From an uncultured Verrucomicrobiales bacterium (lineage in GTDB: Bacteria; Verrucomicrobiota; Verrucomicrobiia; Verrucomicrobiales; Akkermansiaceae), in NCBI GenBank assembly GCA_937916135.1, contig CALFTQ010000071.1:1-37798 (forward strand): 37,798 nucleotides of DNA. Reading direction: 5' to 3'. The notes under the pieces are model-generated. The model saw nothing but the letters and a program-made list of their open reading frames with translations, made no database searches and was not told the origin of the DNA. How positions within the stretch are numbered: position 1 is the first letter of the stretch; every line of letters begins with the position of its first letter. Of this stretch, positions 8,146 through 15,923 are shown one piece after another. The translations under genes and the position numbers were made by a program.

Positions 8146-9026
8146 AAAATCCCCTGCAGAGGCTCCTGGAGCAACGCCTGGCCAAGCTGCCGCCGGAGAC
8201 GGATGCCTTCCGTGTGTCCGACGGCTCGCCCTGGCCGGGGGTGTTCATTGATGCTCTGGCGGAGCGTCTGCTGGTGTCGTTGCGTGATGCAACGTTGCCC
8301 GACGCGTTGAAGGATTGCCTGAAAGCGACCGGGTGCCCTGTGTATGTGAAGCGACTGGATAAGGATGTGAAGGAACCTCCGGTGTTTCTCTGCGGACCGG
8401 AGGTGCCGCTGCGCTTTGTGATTCAGGAGAATGGGGTGCGTTACCTCATGGATATGGGGGCAGGGTATTCGCAGGGCATTTTTCTGGACCAGCGCGACAA
8501 CCGCGCTGAGCTGCGCCGCATCTGCCGCCCCGGGATGAAGGTGCTCAACACCTTTGCCTACACCGGCGCTTTTTCTGTGTGTGCGGCGCTGGCCGGTGCC
8601 CAGACCACCACGCTGGATCTCGCCCAGCCTTGCCTGAGCTGGTGTCGCGAGAACATGGCGCTGAATGATATTGACCCGGATGACCACTACTTCTGCAAGG
8701 GCGATGCGCTGCACTGGCTGGACCGCTTTGCCCGCCAGGGACGCCGTTTCGATATCATCGTGCTTGACCCGCCCACTTTCTCGCGCGATGAGAAGGGGCA
8801 TGTGTGGCGCGTGGAAAAGGATTATGACCACCTGGTGAATCTGGCCGCGGCTTGTCTGGCCCCCGGTGGCCGCATCCTCTGCTCCACCAATTGCCGTAAA
8901 TTGACCATGCCGGCCTTCCGCCGCATGGTGTCGGCTGGAATTCCCTCTGCGACCCTCATTCCGGTGCCCATGCCCTTCGATTTTGATGGCGAACCCTACC
9001 TAAAGTGTATCTGGGCGCAAAATTAA
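8142..9026 (+). CDS. Class I SAM methyltransferase, RlmI/RlmK-like
   Basis: SAM-dependent methyltransferase resembling the catalytic domain of 23S rRNA methyltransferases RlmI and RlmK. The 294-residue product has FLDQR (114-118), the SAM-binding NTFAYTGAFSV (136-146) and the catalytic-loop DPPTFSR (209-215). The full-length E. coli relatives carry an N-terminal PUA domain; here only about 90 residues precede the catalytic part, with no clear PUA signature. The GTG start overlaps the sufE stop by four bases, making this the last gene of a tightly coupled operon that ends in a terminator. The RNA substrate and position are unknown. Confidence 0.82.
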   Translation: MKNPLQRLLEQRLAKLPPETDAFRVSDGSPWPGVFIDALAERLLVSLRDATLPDALKDCLKATGCPVYVKRLDKDVKEPPVFLCGPEVPLRFVIQENGVRYLMDMGAGYSQGIFLDQRDNRAELRRICRPGMKVLNTFAYTGAFSVCAALAGAQTTTLDLAQPCLSWCRENMALNDIDPDDHYFCKGDALHWLDRFARQGRRFDIIVLDPPTFSRDEKGHVWRVEKDYDHLVNLAAACLAPGGRILCSTNCRKLTMPAFRRMVSAGIPSATLIPVPMPFDFDGEPYLKCIWAQN

Positions 9027-9048
9027 CGCACCTCCATAGCTCTTTTTG

Positions 9049-9078
9049 CACCCGCAACATTTTGTGGGTGTTTTTTTT
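9049..9078 (+). terminator. Rho-independent terminator of the argF operon
   Basis: A 9-bp stem (9049-9057 with 9062-9070, one G-U pair) and 4-base loop are followed by eight T residues. Confidence 0.9.
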
Positions 9079-9210
9079 GCACCACACCATATAGAGCCCT
9101 ACTTGAGTACACTCCTTTTACTCGCAGAACCCGCTTGAATCAACAGCTTCTGATGATATTTACAAACTCGATTCCTGGAGTGATTCTAAAATAGAACGAA
9201 TTATCAATAT

Positions 9211-9258
9211 ATACAACATATAGTGTACCGAGAAGTTAAAGTGCTCTATATTTTGTAT
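9211..9258 (+). promoter_or_regulatory. Two NrdR boxes upstream of nrdD
   Basis: Site 1 (9211-9226, ATACAACATATAGTGT) matches the palindromic NrdR consensus ACACTATATATAGTGT at 12-13 of 16 positions. Site 2 (9243-9258, GCTCTATATTTTGTAT) matches at 11 of 16, or 13 if A/T swaps at the centre are allowed. The centres are 32 bases apart, about three helical turns, which is the usual arrangement for tandem NrdR boxes. A TATAAA at 9256-9261 overlaps site 2. The likely effect is nucleotide-dependent repression of the anaerobic reductase operon by NrdR. Confidence 0.7.
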
Positions 9259-9290
9259 AAAGAAAAGTGTGCCCCCCTCATTTTTTTTGC

Positions 9291-9319
9291 TTGCAAAGGG
9301 GTGAATGGCATGATACATT
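9291..9319 (+). promoter_or_regulatory. Candidate nrdD promoter
   Basis: TTGCAA (9291-9296), 17-base spacer and TACATT (9314-9319) predict a start near 9326, leaving a leader of about 77 bases. A different start linked to TATAAA at 9256-9261 is possible and would sit closer to the NrdR sites. Confidence 0.35.
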
Positions 9320-9340
9320 CAACCCCGTGCACCGAGCAGC

Positions 9341-9374
9341 AACCCGCTGGCCGGAACGCCCCGGTCAACGGGTT
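9341..9374 (+). promoter_or_regulatory. Strong hairpin in the nrdD leader
   Basis: AACCCG (9341-9346) pairs with CGGGTT (9369-9374). After one mismatch, TGGCCGG (9348-9354) pairs with CCGGTCA (9361-9367) with one G-U, around a 6-base loop. No U tract follows, so it is not a simple terminator. It ends 28 bases before the nrdD ATG and may affect mRNA stability or translation. Confidence 0.6.
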
Positions 9375-9402
9375 CTGAAACATCTTAATCTCTCACGCAA
9401 CC

Positions 9403-11520
9403 ATGCCAGAAATCATAAAACGAAACGGTAAGCGCGAACGCTTCGAGGCCTACAAGGTACAGCAGGCCATCGAAAAGGCGTTCCACGCCTCACAGGAGGA
9501 GTATAATCCTCTTGTATACGCCAACGTGCTGGATAAACTGAAGCACGAAGAATACCTGCCTGTGGAAATGGTGCAGGACCGCATCGAGAAGGAACTGATG
9601 CGCGCTGGTGCCTATGACACAGCCCGCAACTTCATCAAATACCGTTTCCTGCACAAGCTGCAGCGTGAGCAGATTGCCGGCCTGTACCAGGGTAATACCT
9701 GGGTGGATTGTAAGCAGACCATTGAAGAATACGTGGGCAACACGGACTGGCGCATCAAGGCCAACTCCAACACGACCTACTCCAATGCCGGTCTTGTGAA
9801 CAACACCGCCGGCAAGGTGATTGCCAACTACTGGCTGGATCAGGTGTACACCCCGGAGGAAGGCGCCGCCCACCGCAATGGCGACTACCATATTCACGAC
9901 CTCGACTGCCTGACCGGTTACTGCGCCGGCTGGAGTCTGCGCGCCCTGCTGAACGAAGGCTTCAACGGTGTGCGCAGCCGCGTGAACAGCCGCCCCCCGC
10001 GTCATTTCCGCGAGGCGCTGGGGCAGATGGCCAACTTCCTGGGCATTCTGCAGAGCGAATGGGCGGGTGCGCAGGCATTCAGCTCCTTCGATACTTACCT
10101 TTCCCCCTACCTGTTCAAGGACCAGCTGGAGTATGATGCCGTCAAGAAGGCCCTGCGTAATTTCGTCTACAACCTGAACGTGCCCAGCCGCTGGGGCCAG
10201 AGCCCGTTCACGAACGTGACTATCGACTGGACGGTGCCCCGCGACCTGCGCGAGCAGACCCCCATGTCCGGCAATCAGCACATCTTTGAAGGCATGGAAG
10301 ATGCGCGGCTTACTGCCCTGGCACGCGAGCGTGGTGTAGAGACGCTGACCGACCTGACCTATAAGCATTTCCAGCCGGAGATGAAGATTATTCAGCGTGC
10401 GTTCTACGAGGTGCTCACCGAGGGCGACAGCACAGGCCAGCCCTTCACCTTCCCGATCCCGACGGTGAATATTACCGAGGACTTTGACTGGGATGACGAG
10501 AACGTGCCGCTGCTTTTTGAGAACGCCGCCAAGATCGGTTCTTCCTACTTCCAGAACTTCATCGGTTCCCAGTACAAGTACGATGAGAACGGCAACAAGG
10601 TCATCGACGAGGAGGCATACAAGCCGGATGCTGTGCGCTCCATGTGCTGCCGTCTGCAGCTGGATCTGCGCGAGCTGCTCAAGCGCGGTGGTGGCCTGTT
10701 CGGTTCTGCGGAGATGACCGGTTCCATCGGTGTGGTGACCATCAACATGGCGCGCCTGGGTTACCTGTACAAGGGCAACAAGAACCTGCTGTACAGCAAG
10801 CTTGGCGAACTGATGGACCTGGCCAAGGACACCCTGGAGAAGAAGCGCGTGTTCATCAACACGCTCTATGACCGCGGCCTGTATCCCTATACCAAGCGTT
10901 ACCTGCCGCACCTGCGCAACCACTTCTCCACTATCGGCCTGAACGGCATGAACGAAATGCTGCGCAATTTCTCCAACGACACGATGAATACCGCAGAGCC
11001 GGTGGGCATCGCCTTTGCTGAGGAAGTGCTGCACTTTATGCGCGAACGCATCCGCGGCTACCAGGAGACCACCGGTAACCTGTACAACCTGGAGGCAACC
11101 CCCGCCGAAGGCACCACGCACCGCTTTGCCCGCGAGGACCAGAAGCGCTTCCCGGATATCATCCAGAGCGGCACACCCGGCCACCGTTACTATACGAACA
11201 GCTCCCAGCTGCCTGCCGGCTACACGCACGACCTGTTCAAGGCTCTGAAGATGCAGGACAAGCTGCAGTGCTGCTACACGGGCGGCACGGTGTTCCACAT
11301 GTACATGAACGAGGCTATCTCCTCGCCGGAGGCCTGCCGCGATATCGTGCGCAAGGTGCTCACCAACTTCAAGATGCCTTACATCACGGTGACTCCGCTC
11401 TTCTCCGTGTGCGAGAAGCACGGCTACCTCCGCGGCCGCCACGACTTCTGCCCGCTTTGCGACCAGGAAATCATCGACCGCGCCCGCACCGAGGAGCAGC
11501 CTGAGCTGCCGCTCTTCTGA
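9403..11520 (+). CDS. nrdD: Anaerobic (class III) ribonucleotide reductase, main part
   Basis: Large part of the oxygen-sensitive enzyme that reduces ribonucleoside triphosphates to deoxy forms. The 705-residue product starts with an ATP-cone (about 1-95, MPEIIKRNGKRERFEAYKV), giving allosteric control of activity. The ten-stranded barrel follows, with landmarks YCAGWSL, RSMCCRLQLDLRELL and GGGLFGSAEMTGSIGVVTIN, which includes conserved cysteine and finger-loop regions. The C terminus has the zinc-site-like segment SVCEKHGYL...FCPLC, then ends after about 20 residues. The glycyl radical motif (RVxGY) that normally follows this zinc site is absent; it is encoded by the next ORF. The protein should therefore be inactive alone. 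There is no Shine-Dalgarno sequence at the ATG. Confidence 0.93.
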   Translation: MPEIIKRNGKRERFEAYKVQQAIEKAFHASQEEYNPLVYANVLDKLKHEEYLPVEMVQDRIEKELMRAGAYDTARNFIKYRFLHKLQREQIAGLYQGNTWVDCKQTIEEYVGNTDWRIKANSNTTYSNAGLVNNTAGKVIANYWLDQVYTPEEGAAHRNGDYHIHDLDCLTGYCAGWSLRALLNEGFNGVRSRVNSRPPRHFREALGQMANFLGILQSEWAGAQAFSSFDTYLSPYLFKDQLEYDAVKKALRNFVYNLNVPSRWGQSPFTNVTIDWTVPRDLREQTPMSGNQHIFEGMEDARLTALARERGVETLTDLTYKHFQPEMKIIQRAFYEVLTEGDSTGQPFTFPIPTVNITEDFDWDDENVPLLFENAAKIGSSYFQNFIGSQYKYDENGNKVIDEEAYKPDAVRSMCCRLQLDLRELLKRGGGLFGSAEMTGSIGVVTINMARLGYLYKGNKNLLYSKLGELMDLAKDTLEKKRVFINTLYDRGLYPYTKRYLPHLRNHFSTIGLNGMNEMLRNFSNDTMNTAEPVGIAFAEEVLHFMRERIRGYQETTGNLYNLEATPAEGTTHRFAREDQKRFPDIIQSGTPGHRYYTNSSQLPAGYTHDLFKALKMQDKLQCCYTGGTVFHMYMNEAISSPEACRDIVRKVLTNFKMPYITVTPLFSVCEKHGYLRGRHDFCPLCDQEIIDRARTEEQPELPLF

Positions 11521-11554
11521 AGAATTACCCCCAACCAATAGAAACAACACGACC

Positions 11555-11767
11555 ATGAGCGATCAGGAAGTAAAACCCGTATACAAGACCGATGAGCAGC
11601 TGCTGGCTGAGCACGCCGAGGAGCGCACCAAGTGCACCGTGTACACCCGCGTGATGGGCTACCACCGTCCGGTGGAGACCTTCAACGCCGGCAAGCAGGG
11701 TGAGTTCGAGGAGCGCGCTCACTTCGAAGAGCCCTGCGGCTGCGGCTGCGACGCCATCCTCAAGTAA
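11555..11767 (+). CDS. Separate glycyl radical domain of class III ribonucleotide reductase
   Basis: This 70-residue ORF carries the sequence normally found at the C terminus of NrdD. CTVYTRVMGYHRPV contains the radical motif, with predicted radical glycine G35, and is followed by FNAGKQGEFEERAHF. Residues 1-25 form an acidic linker and the last residues hold a CxCxC cluster (C61, C63, C65). It starts 34 bases after the nrdD stop in a different reading frame and lies 26 bases before nrdG. The expected role is to dock on NrdD and carry the radical installed by NrdG, or, by analogy with the spare-part protein GrcA of pyruvate formate-lyase, to complete NrdD in trans. A frameshift from a single ancestral gene is possible, but the ORF has its own ATG and an intact linker. 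Confidence 0.85.
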   Translation: MSDQEVKPVYKTDEQLLAEHAEERTKCTVYTRVMGYHRPVETFNAGKQGEFEERAHFEEPCGCGCDAILK

Positions 11768-11793
11768 CTCGCGCGTTTGCGAACCCTCAGGTT

Positions 11794-12495
11794 ATGCGTC
11801 ACCCCGCAGATATCACCCCGCTTACCTTTCTGGATTATCCGAAAAAAGCGGCCTGTATCTTCTGGTACACCGGGTGTAATCTGCGATGCCCCTACTGCTA
11901 TAACCCGGAACTTGTTCTGAGCCATGGCGGCGGGCAGGATGAGATGGCTTTCCTCCGGGAGCGCGCCGGCTTCTTAGATGCCGTAGTGCTTTCCGGAGGA
12001 GAGTCCACCCTCAACCCCGATATTGCTGAACTCTGCCGCCAGATTAAGAAACTGGGCTACCTCATCAAGGTAGATACGAACGGCAGCAATCCCCACGTTA
12101 TCCGCGCCCTGCTGGAGGAAGGGCTCATCAACTATGTGGCGCTGGATAACAAAATGCCCTCTAACCGCAGCTGGCGCCTTCCGGGTGGCAAGTTGCTCTT
12201 CGAGCGTTTTCAGGAAACACTCGGCACGCTGATTGAATACGGAATCGAGCACGAGGTGCGCACCACCGTGCATCCAGACCTGCTGGATGAAGCGGATATC
12301 CTCCGCATGATTCGCGATACCCACGCCCTGGGCTACAAGGGCAGCTACTACCTCCAGTTCTTCTTTGAGCCGGATAAGGGTAAGACCCTCGGCAACCTGG
12401 AACCGCCCCGCCGCCGCTACGACCGCCGCCTGCTGGACGATATGAGCCCCCTCACCATCGGCTACCGCAACTTCCCGGAAGACAGGTACAGGTGA
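11794..12495 (+). CDS. nrdG: Anaerobic ribonucleotide reductase activating enzyme
   Basis: Radical SAM activase that uses a [4Fe-4S] cluster and SAM to form the glycyl radical on the reductase. The cluster motif CNLRCPYC gives C28, C32 and C35 (CxxxCxxC), and the SAM-binding GGE is at 68-70. At 233 residues it is somewhat longer than the 154-residue E. coli NrdG and nearer the longer NrdG family. It follows nrdD and the glycyl-domain ORF with small gaps, so the three probably form one operon. The substrate here must be the separate 70-residue protein. Confidence 0.92.
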   Translation: MRHPADITPLTFLDYPKKAACIFWYTGCNLRCPYCYNPELVLSHGGGQDEMAFLRERAGFLDAVVLSGGESTLNPDIAELCRQIKKLGYLIKVDTNGSNPHVIRALLEEGLINYVALDNKMPSNRSWRLPGGKLLFERFQETLGTLIEYGIEHEVRTTVHPDLLDEADILRMIRDTHALGYKGSYYLQFFFEPDKGKTLGNLEPPRRRYDRRLLDDMSPLTIGYRNFPEDRYR

Positions 12496-12532
12496 GCTGG
12501 CGGCCCTGCGGATTTTCTCTCAATTACTCGAC

Positions 12533-13093
12533 ATGAACGCTCTTTTCTTTTTCCTGGCCGCGTGCTGTCTTATGCTCAGCTCCTGCATGCTGGATACGCA
12601 TACGCGCCTGGCTGACTATGGGCGCGAGTATGAATGTGTGCAGACAAATGGCCGACGGTGGCACGTTCGACAACCGGTTATCCCGGGAGTACCCAAAGAT
12701 TTGTACGTAAAGGGTCGCGTGGTTTCCTGTTCACGGAAAACAGACTGGGTGCAGAGTGCCATGTCGACAACTCCCGAAGCTACCTATGAGCTTATCTCTG
12801 ATGTCCGGGAGGAGCAACCGCTTTTAACGTACCGTCTGGATATGTGGAGCGGGACCGCCGTGCCTGCCGAGCTTTCTGACGCTGCACTCTTGCAGGAATT
12901 CGAGGATGACCCGGTGCTGCACCCCACGGGAGAATACCGCACCACGCTGCATGCTGCCTGGGCGTATCCGCTCTCTGCCGCCAGCTTTGCGGTGGTAGAC
13001 ATCCCTTGTGGTCTGGTCAGCGGGCTGCTGTTCGTCCTCTCGACTCCCTTTGCTGAAATGGGTGTGTATCCCTTTACCGAGTGGCTCAAATAA
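12533..13093 (+). CDS. Predicted lipoprotein of unknown function
   Basis: A 186-residue protein with a hydrophobic N terminus and a lipobox LSSC, lipidated cysteine at C18. The next residues are M-L-D; outer-membrane sorting is not readable with confidence. The middle is polar without a recognised domain. The C-terminal part has a hydrophobic segment (VDIPCGLVSGLLFVLSTPFAEMG) reminiscent of small YceK-like lipoproteins, but this is only an impression. It follows nrdG by 37 bases and is followed closely by the thermonuclease-like gene, so it may be in either transcript. Confidence 0.7.
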   Translation: MNALFFFLAACCLMLSSCMLDTHTRLADYGREYECVQTNGRRWHVRQPVIPGVPKDLYVKGRVVSCSRKTDWVQSAMSTTPEATYELISDVREEQPLLTYRLDMWSGTAVPAELSDAALLQEFEDDPVLHPTGEYRTTLHAAWAYPLSAASFAVVDIPCGLVSGLLFVLSTPFAEMGVYPFTEWLK

Positions 13094-13104
13094 ATACTCC
13101 GTTC

Positions 13105-13545
13105 ATGGATTTTCCTTTTGAAATGCCCGGAATCTGCGTGGGGGTGTCCGATGGCGATTCTCTGCTCCTGGAATTGCCGGAAGGTAATCGCGTGCGTGTG
13201 CGTTTGTATGGTATTGATGCCCCGGAAAAAGACCAGGATTTTGCACTGCCTGCCCGGAAGAAGCTGACTCGCCTGGTGTACGACAAGCCGGTTCGCGTGG
13301 AGGTGCAGGATATTGATAAGTATGGTCGCTACGTGGGAAAGGTTTACGCCGGGGCTCGCTATGTGAACCGCTATATGCTCAAGGAGGGGCTTGCCTGGCA
13401 CTATCGCTACTATGCAGCTGGTGATGCGGAGCTGGCCGAAGCCGAATCCCGCGCCCGCACAGCCAAGCGCGGCATCTGGGCCTCATCTGCCCCTCTTCGT
13501 CCCCGCAACTTCCGCAGCGAAAGAAGGAGAGAGGTGGAAGAATGA
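13105..13545 (+). CDS. Thermonuclease-like (SNase family) protein
   Basis: Staphylococcal-nuclease-fold protein predicted to cleave DNA or RNA phosphodiesters with Ca2+. The 146-residue product from the ATG at 13105 shows GVSDGDSLLLEL, RVRLYGIDAPEKDQ and DKYGRYVGKVY. These supply the equivalents of the catalytic Arg, Glu and Arg of the family, plus the nucleotide-binding acidic residues. No signal peptide is visible, so it may act in the cytoplasm unless exported in another way. A GTG at 13081 would add eight residues and overlap the lipoprotein gene; I preferred the ATG. Confidence 0.82.
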   Translation: MDFPFEMPGICVGVSDGDSLLLELPEGNRVRVRLYGIDAPEKDQDFALPARKKLTRLVYDKPVRVEVQDIDKYGRYVGKVYAGARYVNRYMLKEGLAWHYRYYAAGDAELAEAESRARTAKRGIWASSAPLRPRNFRSERRREVEE

Positions 13546-13657
13546 GCTCACCCCTGCGTGGTCCTCTCTTCCGGCGCAGGAGGAAGATGCTGCCTTTCTT
13601 TTCCTGTCAGCGCCTGCGTAGTGTAAGAGAAAAACAGAGAGGGGAGTTTATCAACAA

Positions 13658-15910
13658 TCACATGAAGGAGTAGGCGTCAATATCCAGTGTGAGGGTGACG
13701 CCTTCACCACAGTTCATGGCGGCAATTTCACGGCTGCAGGCATCGGCCAGGATGCGGGCGCGCGGGGCTTTCAAGGTGCACTGGTAGCGGAATTGCCCGT
13801 AGGCCTTGGCCAGTGGGGCAGGCAGCGGGTCACTTATCTGCACTTGCGAGGGAAGTGCTGCAAGCAGTCTCTTGTGGAGAGTTTCCATGGCCAGAGCCGC
13901 TACAGCTTCCTGCTCGCTGCGGGCCGTGATGACTGCCATGTGGCAGAATGGCGGGAAATTCATCTGCTGCCGCAGCTCCAGCTCGGTTTCGGCAAAGCCA
14001 TCTGTATCGTGCCTGCGGGCAAACTGGATGGCACCGGCCTGTGGGTTGTAGGTCTGAATGATGACTTCGCCATCCAGGTCGCCGCGGCCGGCGCGCCCCG
14101 CTACCTGGGTGAGCAGCTGGAACGTGCGCTCTGCGGCTCGAGGATCGGGGATGTTCAAGCCCAGGTCAGCATTCAGTACTCCCACCAGAGTGACGCCGGG
14201 GAAATCGAGCCCTTTGGAAATCATCTGGGTACCCAGCAGAATATCGGTGCGGTGAGCGCGGAAATCGGCCAGAATATCTCGCAGTGCATTTTTGCGGGTG
14301 GTCACATCAGCATCTACGCGTTGGAGCCTGGCCTCCGGGAAGCAGCGGCGCAGCACAGCCTCCACTTTCTGTGTGCCGTAGCCTTCCAGGGAGATATTGG
14401 CCGTGTGGCACTCCGGGCAGCGGGGCGGCACCATCTGGCGATAGCCGCAGATGTGGCACACGAGGCGGTTCTCCGTGGCGTGGTAGGTCATGGGCAGGGC
14501 GCAGTGCTCGCAGTTGGCAGTGTAGCCGCACTCCGGGCACTGGAGGGCTCGGGCGAAGCCGCGGCGGTTGAGCAGGAGGATGACCTGCTCGCCCTTGTTG
14601 AGTCTCTCATCGATGGCCATGCGGAGGCGTTCGGAGAGGATACCGAGATTGCGCTTGTCTTTGGGCTCGCTGCGCATATCCAGCACGCGGGTAAGGGGCA
14701 GTCGCTGCCCGTCCGCGCGTTTATCCATGCGGATCATGCTGTATTTACCCTGCTGCACGTTGTGCAGGGATTCCAGAGAGGGGGTGGCAGAGCCGAGCAC
14801 GATGGTGGCTTTCTCCAGATGCGCGCGCAGCACGGCCAGATCCCGCCCGTGGTAACGGGGGCTGTTTTCCTGCTTGTAAGAGGAATCGTGCTCTTCGTCC
14901 ACGATGATGAGACCGAGATTCTGCACCGGGGCAAATACTGCCGAGCGCGGACCGATGGCGATGCGGGCTTTCCCGCGGTGAATGGCGTGCCATTCATCGA
15001 AGCGCTCGCCATCACTCATGGCACTGTGCAGAATGGCTACATGGGTATCAACTTCTGCAAAGCGCCCTTTGAAGCGGGCCATGGTCTGCGGGGTGAGGGA
15101 GATTTCCGGCACGAGGATGAGCACGCCCTTTCCCTGGTTCAGCGCGTGCTGGGCGGCTTGCAGGTAAACCTCCGTCTTGCCGGAGCCGGTCACGCCTTGC
15201 AGCAGCAGGGGGCGGGTGCCGGCCGAATCGAATGCGCTGGTAATCGTTTCCAGCGCTGCGGCTTGCTCCTCATTCAGTTTAAGTGGAGCAGTGGGGGCAA
15301 ATTGCTCTGCTCCGGCTGGGTCGCGGTGGATCTGTTCCTCCTCGATGCGCACGTAGCCCGCCTTTTCCAGCGCACGGCACGGGGCCAGGGCCGGCGAGCC
15401 GCCCAGGTCGGCCAGTGTTTCCCGCTTGTCGGCCCCGGCATGCAGGTAGCGCAGAATGGCGGCCTGGCGTGGCGCCCTTCGGTTGATTTTATTGAGTGTT
15501 TCATCGTCCGGCCAGTCCTGGAGCACGATAACCTTGCGAGTCTTTTCCTCGTGGCGCTCCTGGCGCACCGGCTCGGGGACGATGCAGCGAATCATCTGCT
15601 CCACGGGCACTGCGTAGTACCGCGCGGCCCACTCTGCCAGATCCATGAGGGCAGGGGAAACGACCGGTTCCTCGCTCACCAGGCGGCGCAGCGGGCGCAG
15701 CCGATTGGCCCATTCGGCTTCCGGTTGCACCAGGGCGAGCACGGTGCCTGTGGTGCTGCGGGCGCGCAGTGGTACTTCCACGCGGCTTCCGCGGGTTACT
15801 CCGCTCATCTCTGCCGGGATGGCGTAGTCAAACACCATATCGCTGAGCCCGTCGACCAGTACGCGTGCGGCCGCAGGCGGGGCAGAAAGTTCTGCAAATA
15901 ACTCCTGCAT
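13658..15910 (-). CDS. priA: Primosomal replication-restart helicase PriA
   Basis: 3'-to-5' superfamily 2 DNA helicase that recognises stalled or broken replication forks and reloads the replicative helicase. In the 750-residue product, an N-terminal fork-binding domain and linker precede the helicase core. Walker A is GVTGSGKT (239-246) and the Walker B box is DEEH (338-341). Motif III GSATPSLES follows. Eight zinc-binding cysteines lie at 458, 461, 467, 470, 485, 488, 498 and 501. Length and domain order are normal. The gene lies 13 bases after khpA on the same strand and is probably co-transcribed; it converges on the thermonuclease-like gene. Confidence 0.95.
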   Translation of the reverse strand: MQELFAELSAPPAAARVLVDGLSDMVFDYAIPAEMSGVTRGSRVEVPLRARSTTGTVLALVQPEAEWANRLRPLRRLVSEEPVVSPALMDLAEWAARYYAVPVEQMIRCIVPEPVRQERHEEKTRKVIVLQDWPDDETLNKINRRAPRQAAILRYLHAGADKRETLADLGGSPALAPCRALEKAGYVRIEEEQIHRDPAGAEQFAPTAPLKLNEEQAAALETITSAFDSAGTRPLLLQGVTGSGKTEVYLQAAQHALNQGKGVLILVPEISLTPQTMARFKGRFAEVDTHVAILHSAMSDGERFDEWHAIHRGKARIAIGPRSAVFAPVQNLGLIIVDEEHDSSYKQENSPRYHGRDLAVLRAHLEKATIVLGSATPSLESLHNVQQGKYSMIRMDKRADGQRLPLTRVLDMRSEPKDKRNLGILSERLRMAIDERLNKGEQVILLLNRRGFARALQCPECGYTANCEHCALPMTYHATENRLVCHICGYRQMVPPRCPECHTANISLEGYGTQKVEAVLRRCFPEARLQRVDADVTTRKNALRDILADFRAHRTDILLGTQMISKGLDFPGVTLVGVLNADLGLNIPDPRAAERTFQLLTQVAGRAGRGDLDGEVIIQTYNPQAGAIQFARRHDTDGFAETELELRQQMNFPPFCHMAVITARSEQEAVAALAMETLHKRLLAALPSQVQISDPLPAPLAKAYGQFRYQCTLKAPRARILADACSREIAAMNCGEGVTLTLDIDAYSFM

Positions 15911-15923
15911 GGCGGGAGCGGGA

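Larger units (their letters stand above)
9027..9402 (+). other. Intergenic control region upstream of nrdD
   Basis: This 376-base gene-free stretch holds, in order, the argF-operon terminator, about 130 AT-rich bases with nothing I recognise, a pair of NrdR-box-like sites (9211-9258), a candidate promoter (9291-9319) and a long leader hairpin (9341-9374). No ORF of interest or tRNA is visible in it. Confidence 0.8.

Noticed and set aside
9084..9099. A third NrdR-like site upstream of nrdD
   Set aside because: Only about 11 of 16 positions match, the right half is poor, and it is not spaced regularly from the other two.
9490..11556. A 688-codon ORF antisense to nrdD, and a similar 702-codon ORF antisense to priA (13793-15901)
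   Set aside because: Both mirror strongly conserved genes, lack any recognisable domain and have low-complexity composition typical of the opposite strand of GC-rich coding DNA.
11500..11560. A plain sequencing frameshift joining nrdD and the glycyl-domain ORF
   Set aside because: The first ORF ends with its own stop after an acidic tail, 34 bases separate the two, and the second has a sensible linker and ATG. It is not excluded, but a split is the simpler reading.
13546..13657. Terminator between the convergent thermonuclease-like gene and priA
   Set aside because: Only a 6-bp pairing across a loop of about 40 bases is visible; no convincing structure on either strand.
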